Source of the DNA: CBDFKU01 sp965248975
GTDB lineage: Bacteria > Chloroflexota > Dehalococcoidia > Lucifugimonadales > JAGWBF01
Direction of reading: 5' to 3'
Assembly: GCA_965248975.1 (NCBI GenBank)
Contig: CBDFKU010000018.1
Coordinates: 1 to 64,000 of the forward strand
Length of the DNA stretch: 64,000 nt
Positions 55,151 through 64,000 of this stretch are shown in pieces; position 1 is the stretch's first letter; each line of letters starts with the position of its first letter. The notes beneath the pieces are model-generated. The model had not been told where the DNA came from. It did no database searches and saw only the letters and a program-made list of their open reading frames with translations. A program made the position numbers and the translations under genes.

Positions 55151-55176
55151 TTAACAATGACGTTTGGAGAGAGCAA

Positions 55177-55509
55177 ATGAAGATATATGCCCAACACCCG
55201 GTCCCGGTTTCGACCTCAGTTTCGACCATGGTAATAGACGTTGTCCCGGAACGCTATCCTTATCGCGACGACGGTTGTGAGATCGCACCTTCATGTCTCA
55301 GCTGTCCCCTTCCCCAGTGCAAGTACGACGATCCCGGCTGGCTGAAGCGGCAGGAGAAGGACCAGCGAGACAGGGAGGTGATGGAAGCGATGCTGGTGCG
55401 GGGATTGTCCGTCGCCCAGGTCTCGGCGACATTCGCCCTTAGTCAGCGCACGGTGTTCCGTATCCTCAAGCGGGCGGACCGGAGGGAGATCATGGCCGTT
55501 GCCGACTGA
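55177..55509 (+). CDS. Small Cys-motif plus HTH protein, possible regulator
   Basis: A 110-residue protein with a Cys cluster (CEIAPSCLSCPLPQCKYD) likely to bind zinc or an iron-sulfur cluster, and a C-terminal helix-turn-helix (RGLSVAQVSATFALSQRTVF). It stands just before the pantothenate leader RNA and may regulate its promoter, an untested idea. No named family recognised. Confidence 0.65.
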   Translation: MKIYAQHPVPVSTSVSTMVIDVVPERYPYRDDGCEIAPSCLSCPLPQCKYDDPGWLKRQEKDQRDREVMEAMLVRGLSVAQVSATFALSQRTVFRILKRADRREIMAVAD

Positions 55510-55524
55510 AGCGGTCGCAACGTG

Positions 55525-55552
55525 TTGACACCCACCGGCGGAGTGATATGAT
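55525..55552 (+). promoter_or_regulatory. Promoter of the pantothenate leader RNA
   Basis: A perfect TTGACA (55525-55530), 16-base spacer and TATGAT (55547-55552, five of six). Predicted start near 55559. Confidence 0.65.
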
Positions 55553-55558
55553 TTAGGT

Positions 55559-55684
55559 GCCATCCACCCGCCGGGGGGTGAGCCTGGTTCACCGGCGTAA
55601 GGGACGTCTGGCGTCCCGGTCGCCAACCGAGAAAGGCCACGGCGCGAGACGTCTCTTGGCGGGCCAAGGGACGTCTCGCTTTTT
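55559..55684 (+). ncRNA. Structured leader RNA with attenuator before the DUF2520-panB genes
   Basis: About 125 bases between a strong promoter and the DUF2520 start. Foldable elements in order: GGTGA/TCACC stem near 55577-55592; hairpin GGGACG-TCTGG-CGTCCC (55601-55617); CGGT/ACCG stem (55617-55629); then a 16-bp terminator. The segment GGGACGTCT (55601-55609) can pair alternatively with AGACGTCTC (55647-55655), the terminator's left arm, which would prevent termination. That is the logic of a riboswitch or attenuator. It does not match a known riboswitch consensus I can recall. It could instead be a free small RNA. Confidence 0.55.
55644..55684 (+). terminator. Strong intrinsic terminator before DUF2520 gene
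   Basis: Arms 55644-55659 and 55664-55679 form 16 pairs (one G-U) around the loop CGGG, followed by five T. The next ATG is only four bases after the T-run, so gene expression needs read-through. Confidence 0.85.
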
Positions 55685-55688
55685 ATTA

Positions 55689-56618
55689 ATGGACACCAAT
55701 AAAGCGGTCCACTCCACCATCGGGTTTATCGGAGCCGGAACCCTGGCGACGGGCCTGAGCATCGCCATGGCCCGCCAGCTCTACGAGGTCCTAGCAGTGT
55801 CCAGCCGCAGGCCGTCATCGGCCGAAGCACTGGCCTCGAAAATACCCGGTTGCCGGGCGTTCACCGACCCGCAGGAGGTCGTCGAGCGATGCCGGGTTGT
55901 CTTCATCACGACGCCCGATGACGCCGTACTCGGGGTGGCCTCTGACCTGACGTGGAAGCCAGGCCAGGGTGTGGTCCATTGCAGCGGAGCCGAGAACCTG
56001 GACGTCCTAGAGCCAGCTCAAGGGATGGGCGCATGCGTTGGCTCCCTCCATCCCTTCCAGACTTTCGCCTGCCTGGCCACCCCTGAAGAGGCCGCCGAAA
56101 GGACCCAGGGCATCACCTTCGCTATCGAAGGGGAAGGGTGGATTGGCTCCTTCCTGGAAGAAATGGCCTCTCGGCTTGGCGGCCGGTCGATTCGCGTAAG
56201 TCCCGAGAAACGAGCTCTATATCATGCCGCGGCGGTGATGAGCTGCGGGTACCTGGTGACCCTGATTGACTCCGCAGATGAGCTACTGAAAGCGGCGGGG
56301 TTGTCCGACGAAGACGTCCTGCCGGTGATCGCCCCCATCGCAGAAACGACTATTAGAAATGTTTCCAGGTGTGGCGTCGACGCCAGCCGTACTGGGCCTG
56401 TTGCGCGGGGTGATTCCATGACGCTGCAAAAGCACCTCGAGGCGCTGCAAAGCCACCTGCCACAGCTTCTCCCCCTTTACCGTAACCTGTCCAGGCAGAC
56501 CGTTCTCCTCGCGCGCGGCAAGCTGACTTCGGAGGATGCAGAGGCGATGGAGCGGCTGCTGGAAGCTTACCAAGACGGGGGCTCTGAACTTACACCCGAC
56601 GTCCGGAGGCATGGATAA
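55689..56618 (+). CDS. Rossmann-fold DUF2520 protein (ketopantoate reductase-like neighbour of panB)
   Basis: A 309-residue NAD(P)-binding protein: the Rossmann loop FIGAGTLATGLSIAMAR, then SSRRPSSAEALA and a C-terminal helical DUF2520 domain with HPFQTFA and YHAAAVMSCGYLVTL. Proteins of this type are common beside panB/panC and may supply ketopantoate reductase activity, but that is not proven. The start is the ATG at 55689, right after the leader terminator; no ordinary ribosome binding site precedes it. Overlaps panB by one base. Confidence 0.83.
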   Translation: MDTNKAVHSTIGFIGAGTLATGLSIAMARQLYEVLAVSSRRPSSAEALASKIPGCRAFTDPQEVVERCRVVFITTPDDAVLGVASDLTWKPGQGVVHCSGAENLDVLEPAQGMGACVGSLHPFQTFACLATPEEAAERTQGITFAIEGEGWIGSFLEEMASRLGGRSIRVSPEKRALYHAAAVMSCGYLVTLIDSADELLKAAGLSDEDVLPVIAPIAETTIRNVSRCGVDASRTGPVARGDSMTLQKHLEALQSHLPQLLPLYRNLSRQTVLLARGKLTSEDAEAMERLLEAYQDGGSELTPDVRRHG

Positions 56619-57490
56619 TGGCCCGCAAGGTGACTATACGGGATATCTCCGAAATGAGGGCCCGGGGGGAGAAGATTCCCGTGATTACGGCCTACGATTA
56701 CACCATGGCCCGAGTAGTCGACGATGCGGGAGTCTCGATGATCCTGGTTGGAGACAGCCTGGGTATGGTGGTCCTTGGCTACGACTCCACCATACCGGTA
56801 ACGATGGAAGACATGATCCATCACATCAAGGCCGTGGCCCGAGGCGCGAAGCGGGCTCTCGTTGTAGGGGACCTTCCCTTCATGAGCTACCAGGTGGACA
56901 CCGCTCAGGCGCTCCGCAACTCCGCACGATTGATACAGGAGGGTGGGGCCCAGGCGGTGAAGCTGGAGGGCGGGGAGAGGGTCGCGGAAACGGTCCGTCG
57001 CATCGTGGAGGCGGGCATTCCCGTAATGGGCCACATAGGCCTCACACCGCAGTCGATACACAGCTTCGGGGGATACAGGGTGCAGGGTAAGGATAAGGTG
57101 GACGCCGCCCAGATAATCAAAGATGCTCAGGCCCTGGAGGCTGCGGGAGCCTTCAGCGTCGTGTTGGAGCTCGTTCCGACGGCCCTGGCCAGGACCATCA
57201 CCCACCGATTGTCGATCCCTACCATCGGCATAGGCGCCGGGCCCGACTGCGACGGCCAGATCCAGGTGCTGCACGACATCATGGCGCTATATCCGGACTT
57301 CGTCCCCAAGCACACCAGGCCATACGCTCACCTGGCCGACATGATGGGCCAGGCCATTACTCGTTACATCTCCGACGTGAAAGAGGGCTCCTTCCCTTCC
57401 GAGAAGGAAAGCTTTAACATGGATGAGCAGGTCCTCCATGAATTGGAGGCTGTGATGGAAGGACTGGAACAGCAGATCGATAAGGGGTGA
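56618..57490 (+). CDS. panB: 3-methyl-2-oxobutanoate hydroxymethyltransferase
   Basis: First step of pantothenate synthesis: hydroxymethylation of alpha-ketoisovalerate using methylene-THF. 290 residues. Diagnostic motifs: KIPVITAYDYTMARVVDDAG, LVGDSLGMVVLGYDST, KLEGGERVAETV, GHIGLTPQSIHSFGGYRVQG and IGIGAGPDCDGQIQVLHD. Coupled to the DUF2520 gene by a TAATG overlap. Confidence 0.95.
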   Translation: MARKVTIRDISEMRARGEKIPVITAYDYTMARVVDDAGVSMILVGDSLGMVVLGYDSTIPVTMEDMIHHIKAVARGAKRALVVGDLPFMSYQVDTAQALRNSARLIQEGGAQAVKLEGGERVAETVRRIVEAGIPVMGHIGLTPQSIHSFGGYRVQGKDKVDAAQIIKDAQALEAAGAFSVVLELVPTALARTITHRLSIPTIGIGAGPDCDGQIQVLHDIMALYPDFVPKHTRPYAHLADMMGQAITRYISDVKEGSFPSEKESFNMDEQVLHELEAVMEGLEQQIDKG

Positions 57491-57840
57491 TGAAAAATTG
57501 AGCGACCCTAGGAATATTGAAACATGGCGCGGCTCTGCCGCCGAGCTTAGCGCTTCACTCCTGTTCATTTTCCTTGCCGCCGATTCCGTAAGGCTTTCAA
57601 GCAGGAACTTTATGCCCGGCCCCCGCGAGCTTGAGGAGACCATGGCGGTTCGGGCAAGGCTGCCCAGGCATAGCCTAAGAGCGGCATAGCCCCTTTTGGG
57701 GCGTTCTTAGGGATGTCCCAAAGGGCTTTTGCATAGTGTGCAACCCCTTTACACATAATTAGGCGATAGCCATTCCGAATCAAACTCGGTTCCGAATGTC
57801 GTTGCGCCTTACTCAGCAAATAGCCGAAAGGAGAAACGAG
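57491..57840. other. Intergenic region between panB and katG
   Basis: This 350-base gap contains the terminator-like hairpin listed next and a 15-base palindrome TTGCATAGTGTGCAA (57729-57743), which could be an operator for katG. A 63-codon frame from 57498 shows no protein character. AT-richer sequence with ACATAAT near 57750 probably holds the katG promoter. Confidence 0.5.
57689..57730 (+). terminator. Terminator-like hairpin after panB
   Basis: GCCCCTTTTGGG (57689-57700) can pair with CCCAAAGGGC (57717-57726), followed by TTTT. It lies downstream of panB on the plus strand. Confidence 0.55.
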
Positions 57841-59973
<2,133 letters not shown>

Positions 59974-60152
59974 TCTCAGCGGGGTGCTCGTAACGGTCGG
60001 CCCCTGTTCATCCGACAAGTTGAGGTAGCTGCGGAAGACGGAGTGAAGTTTCCGGAGAAACCGTTGGCTCGGGGTAGCTAACACCGGCCAGGTTTATCCT
60101 GCGATGTCCTGCTCCGGGCCATCGTCCCAGCTTGCCCAAGGGTTGGCTAGAA

Positions 60153-60989
60153 ATGGAAACCACCGCCGGCATTGCCGAGTTCCGAGATGCGCGGAGCCGG
60201 ATCGTAGGTACCGTGGGCCTGGTCCCCACCATGGGGTACCTCCACGAGGGGCACCTCACCCTGGTGCGCCGCGCCCGCGCCGAGAGCCACGCCGTCGCTG
60301 TAAGCATATTCGTCAACCCGTCCCAGTTCGGGCCTGCCGAGGACCTCGACGCCTACCCCCGGGACATGGAGCGCGACCTGAATCTGTTGGCCGCGGAGGG
60401 CGTGGACCTGGTTTTCGCCCCACCTGCCTCAGAGATATACCCTACCGGATTCGATACCTGGATCGAGCCGGGCGACATAGCGCAGCGGCTCGAAGGGACG
60501 CAGCGCCCGGGCCACTTCCGCGGCGTGGCCACAGTCGTCGCCAAGCTGTTCAACGTGGTACGTCCTGACCGGGCCTACTTCGGACAGAAGGACGGACAGC
60601 AGGTGGCGGTGATAAAGCGGATGGCGGCCGATCTCGATATGGGGATCGACATCGTCGTGGTGCCCACGGTCCGGGAACCCGATGGCCTGGCCCTCAGCAG
60701 CCGCAACGTTTACCTCGACGAGGAGCAGCGTCGGGCCGCACCGGTCGTCTATAGGGCGCTGTGTCGAGCCCTCGACCTCTGGGAGCAGGGGGAAAGGAAC
60801 GGCGAACGTCTACGTCGGGAGACTCGCCAGGTACTGGAGTCGGAGCCCTTTATAGACGGGATCGATTACGTTAGCGTGGCCGGCCTCTCAGACCTCAGGG
60901 AGCTGGACGCCATCGACCGTCCAGCCATGGTTTCCACCGCGGTGCACTTGGCCCGGACCCGGCTCATCGATAACGTGATCCTGGAGTAG
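60153..60989 (+). CDS. panC: Pantothenate synthetase
   Basis: ATP-dependent joining of pantoate and beta-alanine, the last step of pantothenate synthesis. 278 residues. Motifs: VPTMGYLHEGHLTLVRRAR (HxGH nucleotide site), FVNPSQFGPAEDLDAYPR, GQKDGQQVAVI and REPDGLALSSRNVYL (KMSKS-like). The start chosen is ATG 60153; TTG 60132 is possible. One base before the next gene. Confidence 0.95.
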   Translation: METTAGIAEFRDARSRIVGTVGLVPTMGYLHEGHLTLVRRARAESHAVAVSIFVNPSQFGPAEDLDAYPRDMERDLNLLAAEGVDLVFAPPASEIYPTGFDTWIEPGDIAQRLEGTQRPGHFRGVATVVAKLFNVVRPDRAYFGQKDGQQVAVIKRMAADLDMGIDIVVVPTVREPDGLALSSRNVYLDEEQRRAAPVVYRALCRALDLWEQGERNGERLRRETRQVLESEPFIDGIDYVSVAGLSDLRELDAIDRPAMVSTAVHLARTRLIDNVILE

Positions 60990-60990
60990 C

Positions 60991-61455
60991 ATGGAAGAAA
61001 TAGTACCGGTGTTCACCGAGGCCCAAGGGAGACTGCTGGAAGACGTGGTCGGCCGTATCATTCCCGACGAGGGTGAGTTCCCCTCCGCAAGAGATCTGGG
61101 GGCGGCCTCTTACATCCAGGAGCTCGTCAGACCTTCGGCCGACCTGGCGGCACTATTCCGCGAGGGTCTCACCCACATCGAAACTGTGGCGCGGGGCACC
61201 GAGAACTCCGGCTTCGCGGACCTTTCCGACGATGCCAGGGACCGGGTGCTCAAGCAGGTGGAGCAAGAGCGGCCCAAGTTCTTCAGCGAGCTCGTCCGGC
61301 ACACTTACAACGGCTACTACACTAACCCCGCCGTATTCCCCTTGCTAGGCTACGTCGGAGACCCACTCCGGCCACCCGCTTACGATGCAGACCCCCTGGA
61401 CCCGAGTCTGCTGGATAGGGTACGTCAGAGGGGATCCATATACCGGGACGTGTAG
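60991..61455 (+). CDS. Gluconate 2-dehydrogenase subunit 3-like protein
   Basis: A 154-residue member of the gluconate 2-dehydrogenase subunit 3 family, small helical partners of membrane-associated oxidoreductases. RIIPDEGEFPSARDLGAASYIQ and a long central helix, then TYNGYYTNPAVFPLLGY, are typical. No Tat signal and no catalytic subunit gene nearby, so its partner is unknown. One base after panC. Confidence 0.75.
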   Translation: MEEIVPVFTEAQGRLLEDVVGRIIPDEGEFPSARDLGAASYIQELVRPSADLAALFREGLTHIETVARGTENSGFADLSDDARDRVLKQVEQERPKFFSELVRHTYNGYYTNPAVFPLLGYVGDPLRPPAYDADPLDPSLLDRVRQRGSIYRDV

Positions 61456-61489
61456 CAGCGGTAAGCCCGCCACCAGGCGACGGCGATGA

Positions 61490-62668
61490 TTATTGTGTCT
61501 TCGGGGCCACCGCCTCGGACTTCTGGAACTCGGGGATCACGTACTTACCGAACAGCTCGATGGACTTCATCACCTTTTCGTGAGGAATCGTCTCCGTCTG
61601 GATCATGATCATCAGCTGGTCGCAGCCCGCCTCCTCGTGGAGCTTTAGCGCCCGGATGCAGCTATCGGGATCTCCGCCTATCACCACGCCACGGTCACAC
61701 AGGGTGTCGGCGTCCATCTTGTTCCAGATGGCGTAGGAGATGCCCGCGCCGCCCGTCAGGTCCACCACCGCCTCATCCGCCGGCTGGTCCCCCTGTCCCA
61801 CGTCCACGTACCGGCTGAAGGCCTGCTGCAGATGGTCTGGGACGCCGCCCCAGCTCTCCAGCAGCCGGGAGTAGACGTCCTTCTGGTCCTGCACGTAAGG
61901 CCGTCCCGGCCCGAAGAACCGTTTGATGGACTCCACCGCCAGCTCCCTGGCCTCCCGGTTGTCCTCGCCGCAGTATCCCAAGGTGGCGCTGGCCCACTGG
62001 TTGTTTACGACGGCGCCTACCGGGGTGGCCTCCTTGATCCGCTCTCGGTAGGCGTCGATGTGGGGCTTCACCAGGTCGGGAGCAGAGGCCCCGAAGGCCA
62101 GAACACCTATGCCCTTCTCCGCCGCTATCTGGTAGGTGGCGGGTTGGAGGGCGGCAACCCACAGAGGCGGGTGAGGTTGCTGATATGGCTTGGGCAGTAC
62201 CTGGCGAGGGGGCACGTTCCAGAAACGTCCCTCCCACTCGAAGGTGTCCGACTCCCATATTTTGGGGATCATGGTTAGGGACTCGTCCCACATTTCCCTG
62301 GTGTCCCGGGGGTCAATGCCCATGCCCGTCTGCTCGTAGGGAGCGGAGCGGCCGGTGCCCAGGTCCACCCGGCCGTGGGTGAGGTGGTCCAGCATGGCCA
62401 CCCGCTCAGCGACGCGCACCGGGTGGTGGTAGGGCAGGATCACCACTCCGAAGCCCAGCCGGATGCGCTTGGTCAGCCTGCTGAGGGCGCCGTAGAACAC
62501 CTCGGGGCTGGGCGACGCCGAGAAGCCGGTGAGGAAGTGATGCTCCACGAACCAGACGTAGTCGAAGCCCACCTCGTCGGCCAGGATGCACTGCTCCAGG
62601 GTCTCCTCGATGACTTTGTGATCGTCCAGATCGGGCCGCTGCATCTCGTACTGCACCGCTAGCTTCAT
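61490..62668 (-). CDS. Luciferase-like (LLM class) flavin monooxygenase
   Basis: A 392-residue bacterial-luciferase-like oxidoreductase with a TIM-barrel FMN domain. Family marks: FDYVWFVEHHFLTGFSASPSP, GFGVVILPYHHPVRVAERVAMLDHL and GRVDLGTGRS, with a C-terminal GDPDSCIRALKLHEEAG. It would use reduced flavin and oxygen, or F420, on an unknown substrate. No reductase gene adjacent. Confidence 0.87.
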   Translation of the reverse strand: MKLAVQYEMQRPDLDDHKVIEETLEQCILADEVGFDYVWFVEHHFLTGFSASPSPEVFYGALSRLTKRIRLGFGVVILPYHHPVRVAERVAMLDHLTHGRVDLGTGRSAPYEQTGMGIDPRDTREMWDESLTMIPKIWESDTFEWEGRFWNVPPRQVLPKPYQQPHPPLWVAALQPATYQIAAEKGIGVLAFGASAPDLVKPHIDAYRERIKEATPVGAVVNNQWASATLGYCGEDNREARELAVESIKRFFGPGRPYVQDQKDVYSRLLESWGGVPDHLQQAFSRYVDVGQGDQPADEAVVDLTGGAGISYAIWNKMDADTLCDRGVVIGGDPDSCIRALKLHEEAGCDQLMIMIQTETIPHEKVMKSIELFGKYVIPEFQKSEAVAPKTQ

Positions 62669-62681
62669 CGCGCACCTCCCG

Positions 62682-64000
62682 TTATTCCACGAGCACGAAG
62701 CGCACTGCGTCGGCGACGACGAACCCGTTCGCGTTGGCGGACAGGTCTACGTAACCGCGACCTCCCGCCACGAAAGCGAAGGTTCCAAGCAGATTGAAAT
62801 GACCTCCATCGACACGCTGGTCTACTCTAACCGTGGTAATGCCATCGGCGTGCTGGATAGTGTAGGGAGCATCGGAGGCCCGGTTGGGATTGGCCACCCA
62901 GTGGGCGTAAACGTCGTAAGTGCCCTCCACAGGAAACCGCGGCAAAAAGCGTGCAATATGATCTGTCGTACCCGGCGCATGAAGTTCAAAAGTGCCATTG
63001 TAGGCGCTCTCGCTGACGGAAGAGGACCAGTCTCCCTGGATCACGAAGCCGGCATCCAATTCCGCGTTGTCCACGATCACCTCCACCGGTTCCATGGGTG
63101 GCGGCTGGGAAGACCACGTCGCGAAACCCTCGTTTGGCGCCCTGTCGCTCACGCCGCCGAGTATGGGGATGCCCACCTCCCAGTTGAAGCTCTGGGGATC
63201 GCCAAGGAGGTCTTCGGCACCTTGAGGCTGACCGTGTCCCCGACCATATCGAAGTCGGATAAATCGGGCGGCGGTTGGACGTCATCGTCCAGGAAGCCCT
63301 GCCAGCCGTTAGCGGTGTCGTAGGCGACACGAACGTTGATGTCAGGCGGGAACTCGTTGAAGGCCCCGTTCTCGTCAAGGTCCAGGTGCCACACGAACCC
63401 GACGGCCTGAGGAGGCTCGTCGGGGATCGCCCCGTTTACGTCCATGCTAAAGAGGAGGTTCGTTCCCTGGTCCGACACCGATGCCGAGACGATGTCCAGG
63501 TAGTCCTCCTGGATCGCTCCGATCCAGTCGCCTGCCGAGTCGGTGATCGTGGAGGCGAGGGCCTGCTCCACCAACACGAAGCGCACCGCGTCGGCGATGA
63601 CGACACCGTCGGCGTCAGCGGATAGCTCTACATAGCCCTCGATCCCCGCCAAGAAATCGAAGGTTCCCAGCAGGTTGAACTGGCCTCCATCGAGCTGCTG
63701 ATTGACGCGCACATCGGTCGCTCCTCCGACGTGGTGTATGGTGTAGGGGGCGTCGGTGGCGCGGTTGGGGGCCATCACCCAGTAGGCGTACACTTCGTAG
63801 GTCCCCATCCCTGGCAGATCCGGCGTGAAGCGCGCCCGCTCATCCCTGGTCGCCGCCGGATGAAAACGCAAGGTGCCATTGTAGGTCTCGGCATTTATGA
63901 TGATACCCCAGTCCCCATGGGCAATCTGGAACCCGTCATCCTCATCGTCGACGATTACCTCCACACCGACGCCCCTGACCGTGAGCTCGAAGGGCACACC
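62682..64000 (-). pseudogene. Protein with two golvesin-like domains, frameshifted and cut by window edge
   Basis: Two copies of a roughly 120-residue domain (one read from the window edge; the second ending at 62682) share VEVIVDD, YNGT, GTYEVYAHWV or GTYDVYAHWV, NRA.DAPYTI.H and ADAVRFVLVE, the golvesin C-terminal-like carbohydrate-associated domain. Between them lies an approximately 130-residue beta-rich region. The frame breaks near 63206-63210, where one missing base in a C run splits KTSLGDPQSFNWEVGIPILG. No catalytic domain is visible in the part present; the N-terminus lies beyond the window. Confidence 0.7.

Noticed and set aside
55559..55640. TPP riboswitch
   Set aside because: CCGGCGTAAGGGA resembles the TPP element's 3' core, but CTGAGA and the ACCC/GAACCTGA parts are missing.
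57498..57689. Small gene after panB
   Set aside because: 63 codons without ribosome binding site or protein-like composition, ending in a terminator hairpin region.

Overview
This is a GC-rich bacterial chromosome segment. The gene content (UGSC-type selenoproteins, repeated N-acyl-D-amino-acid deacylase-like amidohydrolases, a luciferase-like monooxygenase, SMP-30, GYD and DUF1326/DUF2182 proteins, Thr/Pro-rich lipoproteins) suggests an uncultured Chloroflexota of the SAR202/Dehalococcoidia type. That assignment is an inference from gene content; there is no rRNA in the window.

Layout. 1-14.1 kb: catabolic and transport genes (family 5 substrate-binding lipoprotein, two paralogous amidohydrolases, a DUF1800-DUF1501-NHL run, an alpha/beta hydrolase lacking the usual serine, a phosphotriesterase-like hydrolase, a CocE/NonD hydrolase). 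14.5-26.2 kb: an accessory island ending at tRNA-Ala(TGC). It holds an IS element, a 1023-residue hydrolase-NACHT-HEAT protein (the best candidate for a new defence system), a serine recombinase, a P4-type primase-helicase, an excisionase, an unknown HTH-like protein and a tyrosine integrase. This is the gene set of a satellite-like integrative element. 26.4-38.6 kb: housekeeping genes, including a PAC2 protein, hemA-hemL, a TauE/SafE transporter, a GYD protein, the shikimate genes aroE-aroC-aroKB (kinase and synthase fused), and a PIN/AbrB toxin-antitoxin pair.

38.7-48.6 kb: a long minus-strand cluster with a MmgE/PrpD protein, a TcuA-like flavoprotein, a HicB-like protein, an amidase with a GatC-like small partner, and DUF2182/DUF1326. 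It also contains two copies of a two-gene module: a conserved ~350-residue protein of unknown function followed by a UGSC-family selenoprotein. Both selenoproteins are read through an in-frame TGA, and both have a hairpin just downstream whose loop begins with G exactly 20 nt after the TGA. 48.8-55 kb: rpsP-khpA-rimM, SMP-30, a lipoprotein with an HExxH motif, a DRG/Obg-like GTPase and an enoyl-CoA hydratase. 55.1-61.5 kb: a small HTH protein, then a leader RNA with strong promoter, terminator and possible antiterminator, then a DUF2520 Rossmann protein, panB, katG, panC and a gluconate-dehydrogenase-subunit-3-like gene. 61.5-64 kb: a luciferase-like monooxygenase and a partial protein with golvesin-like domains.

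A warning for the reader: at least ten one-base frameshifts, nearly all in short homopolymer runs, break otherwise well-conserved genes (transposase twice, serine recombinase, excisionase, integrase, amidase twice, HicB, a small membrane protein, the golvesin-domain protein). They occur inside and outside the mobile island, so uncorrected sequencing error is at least as likely as gene decay.
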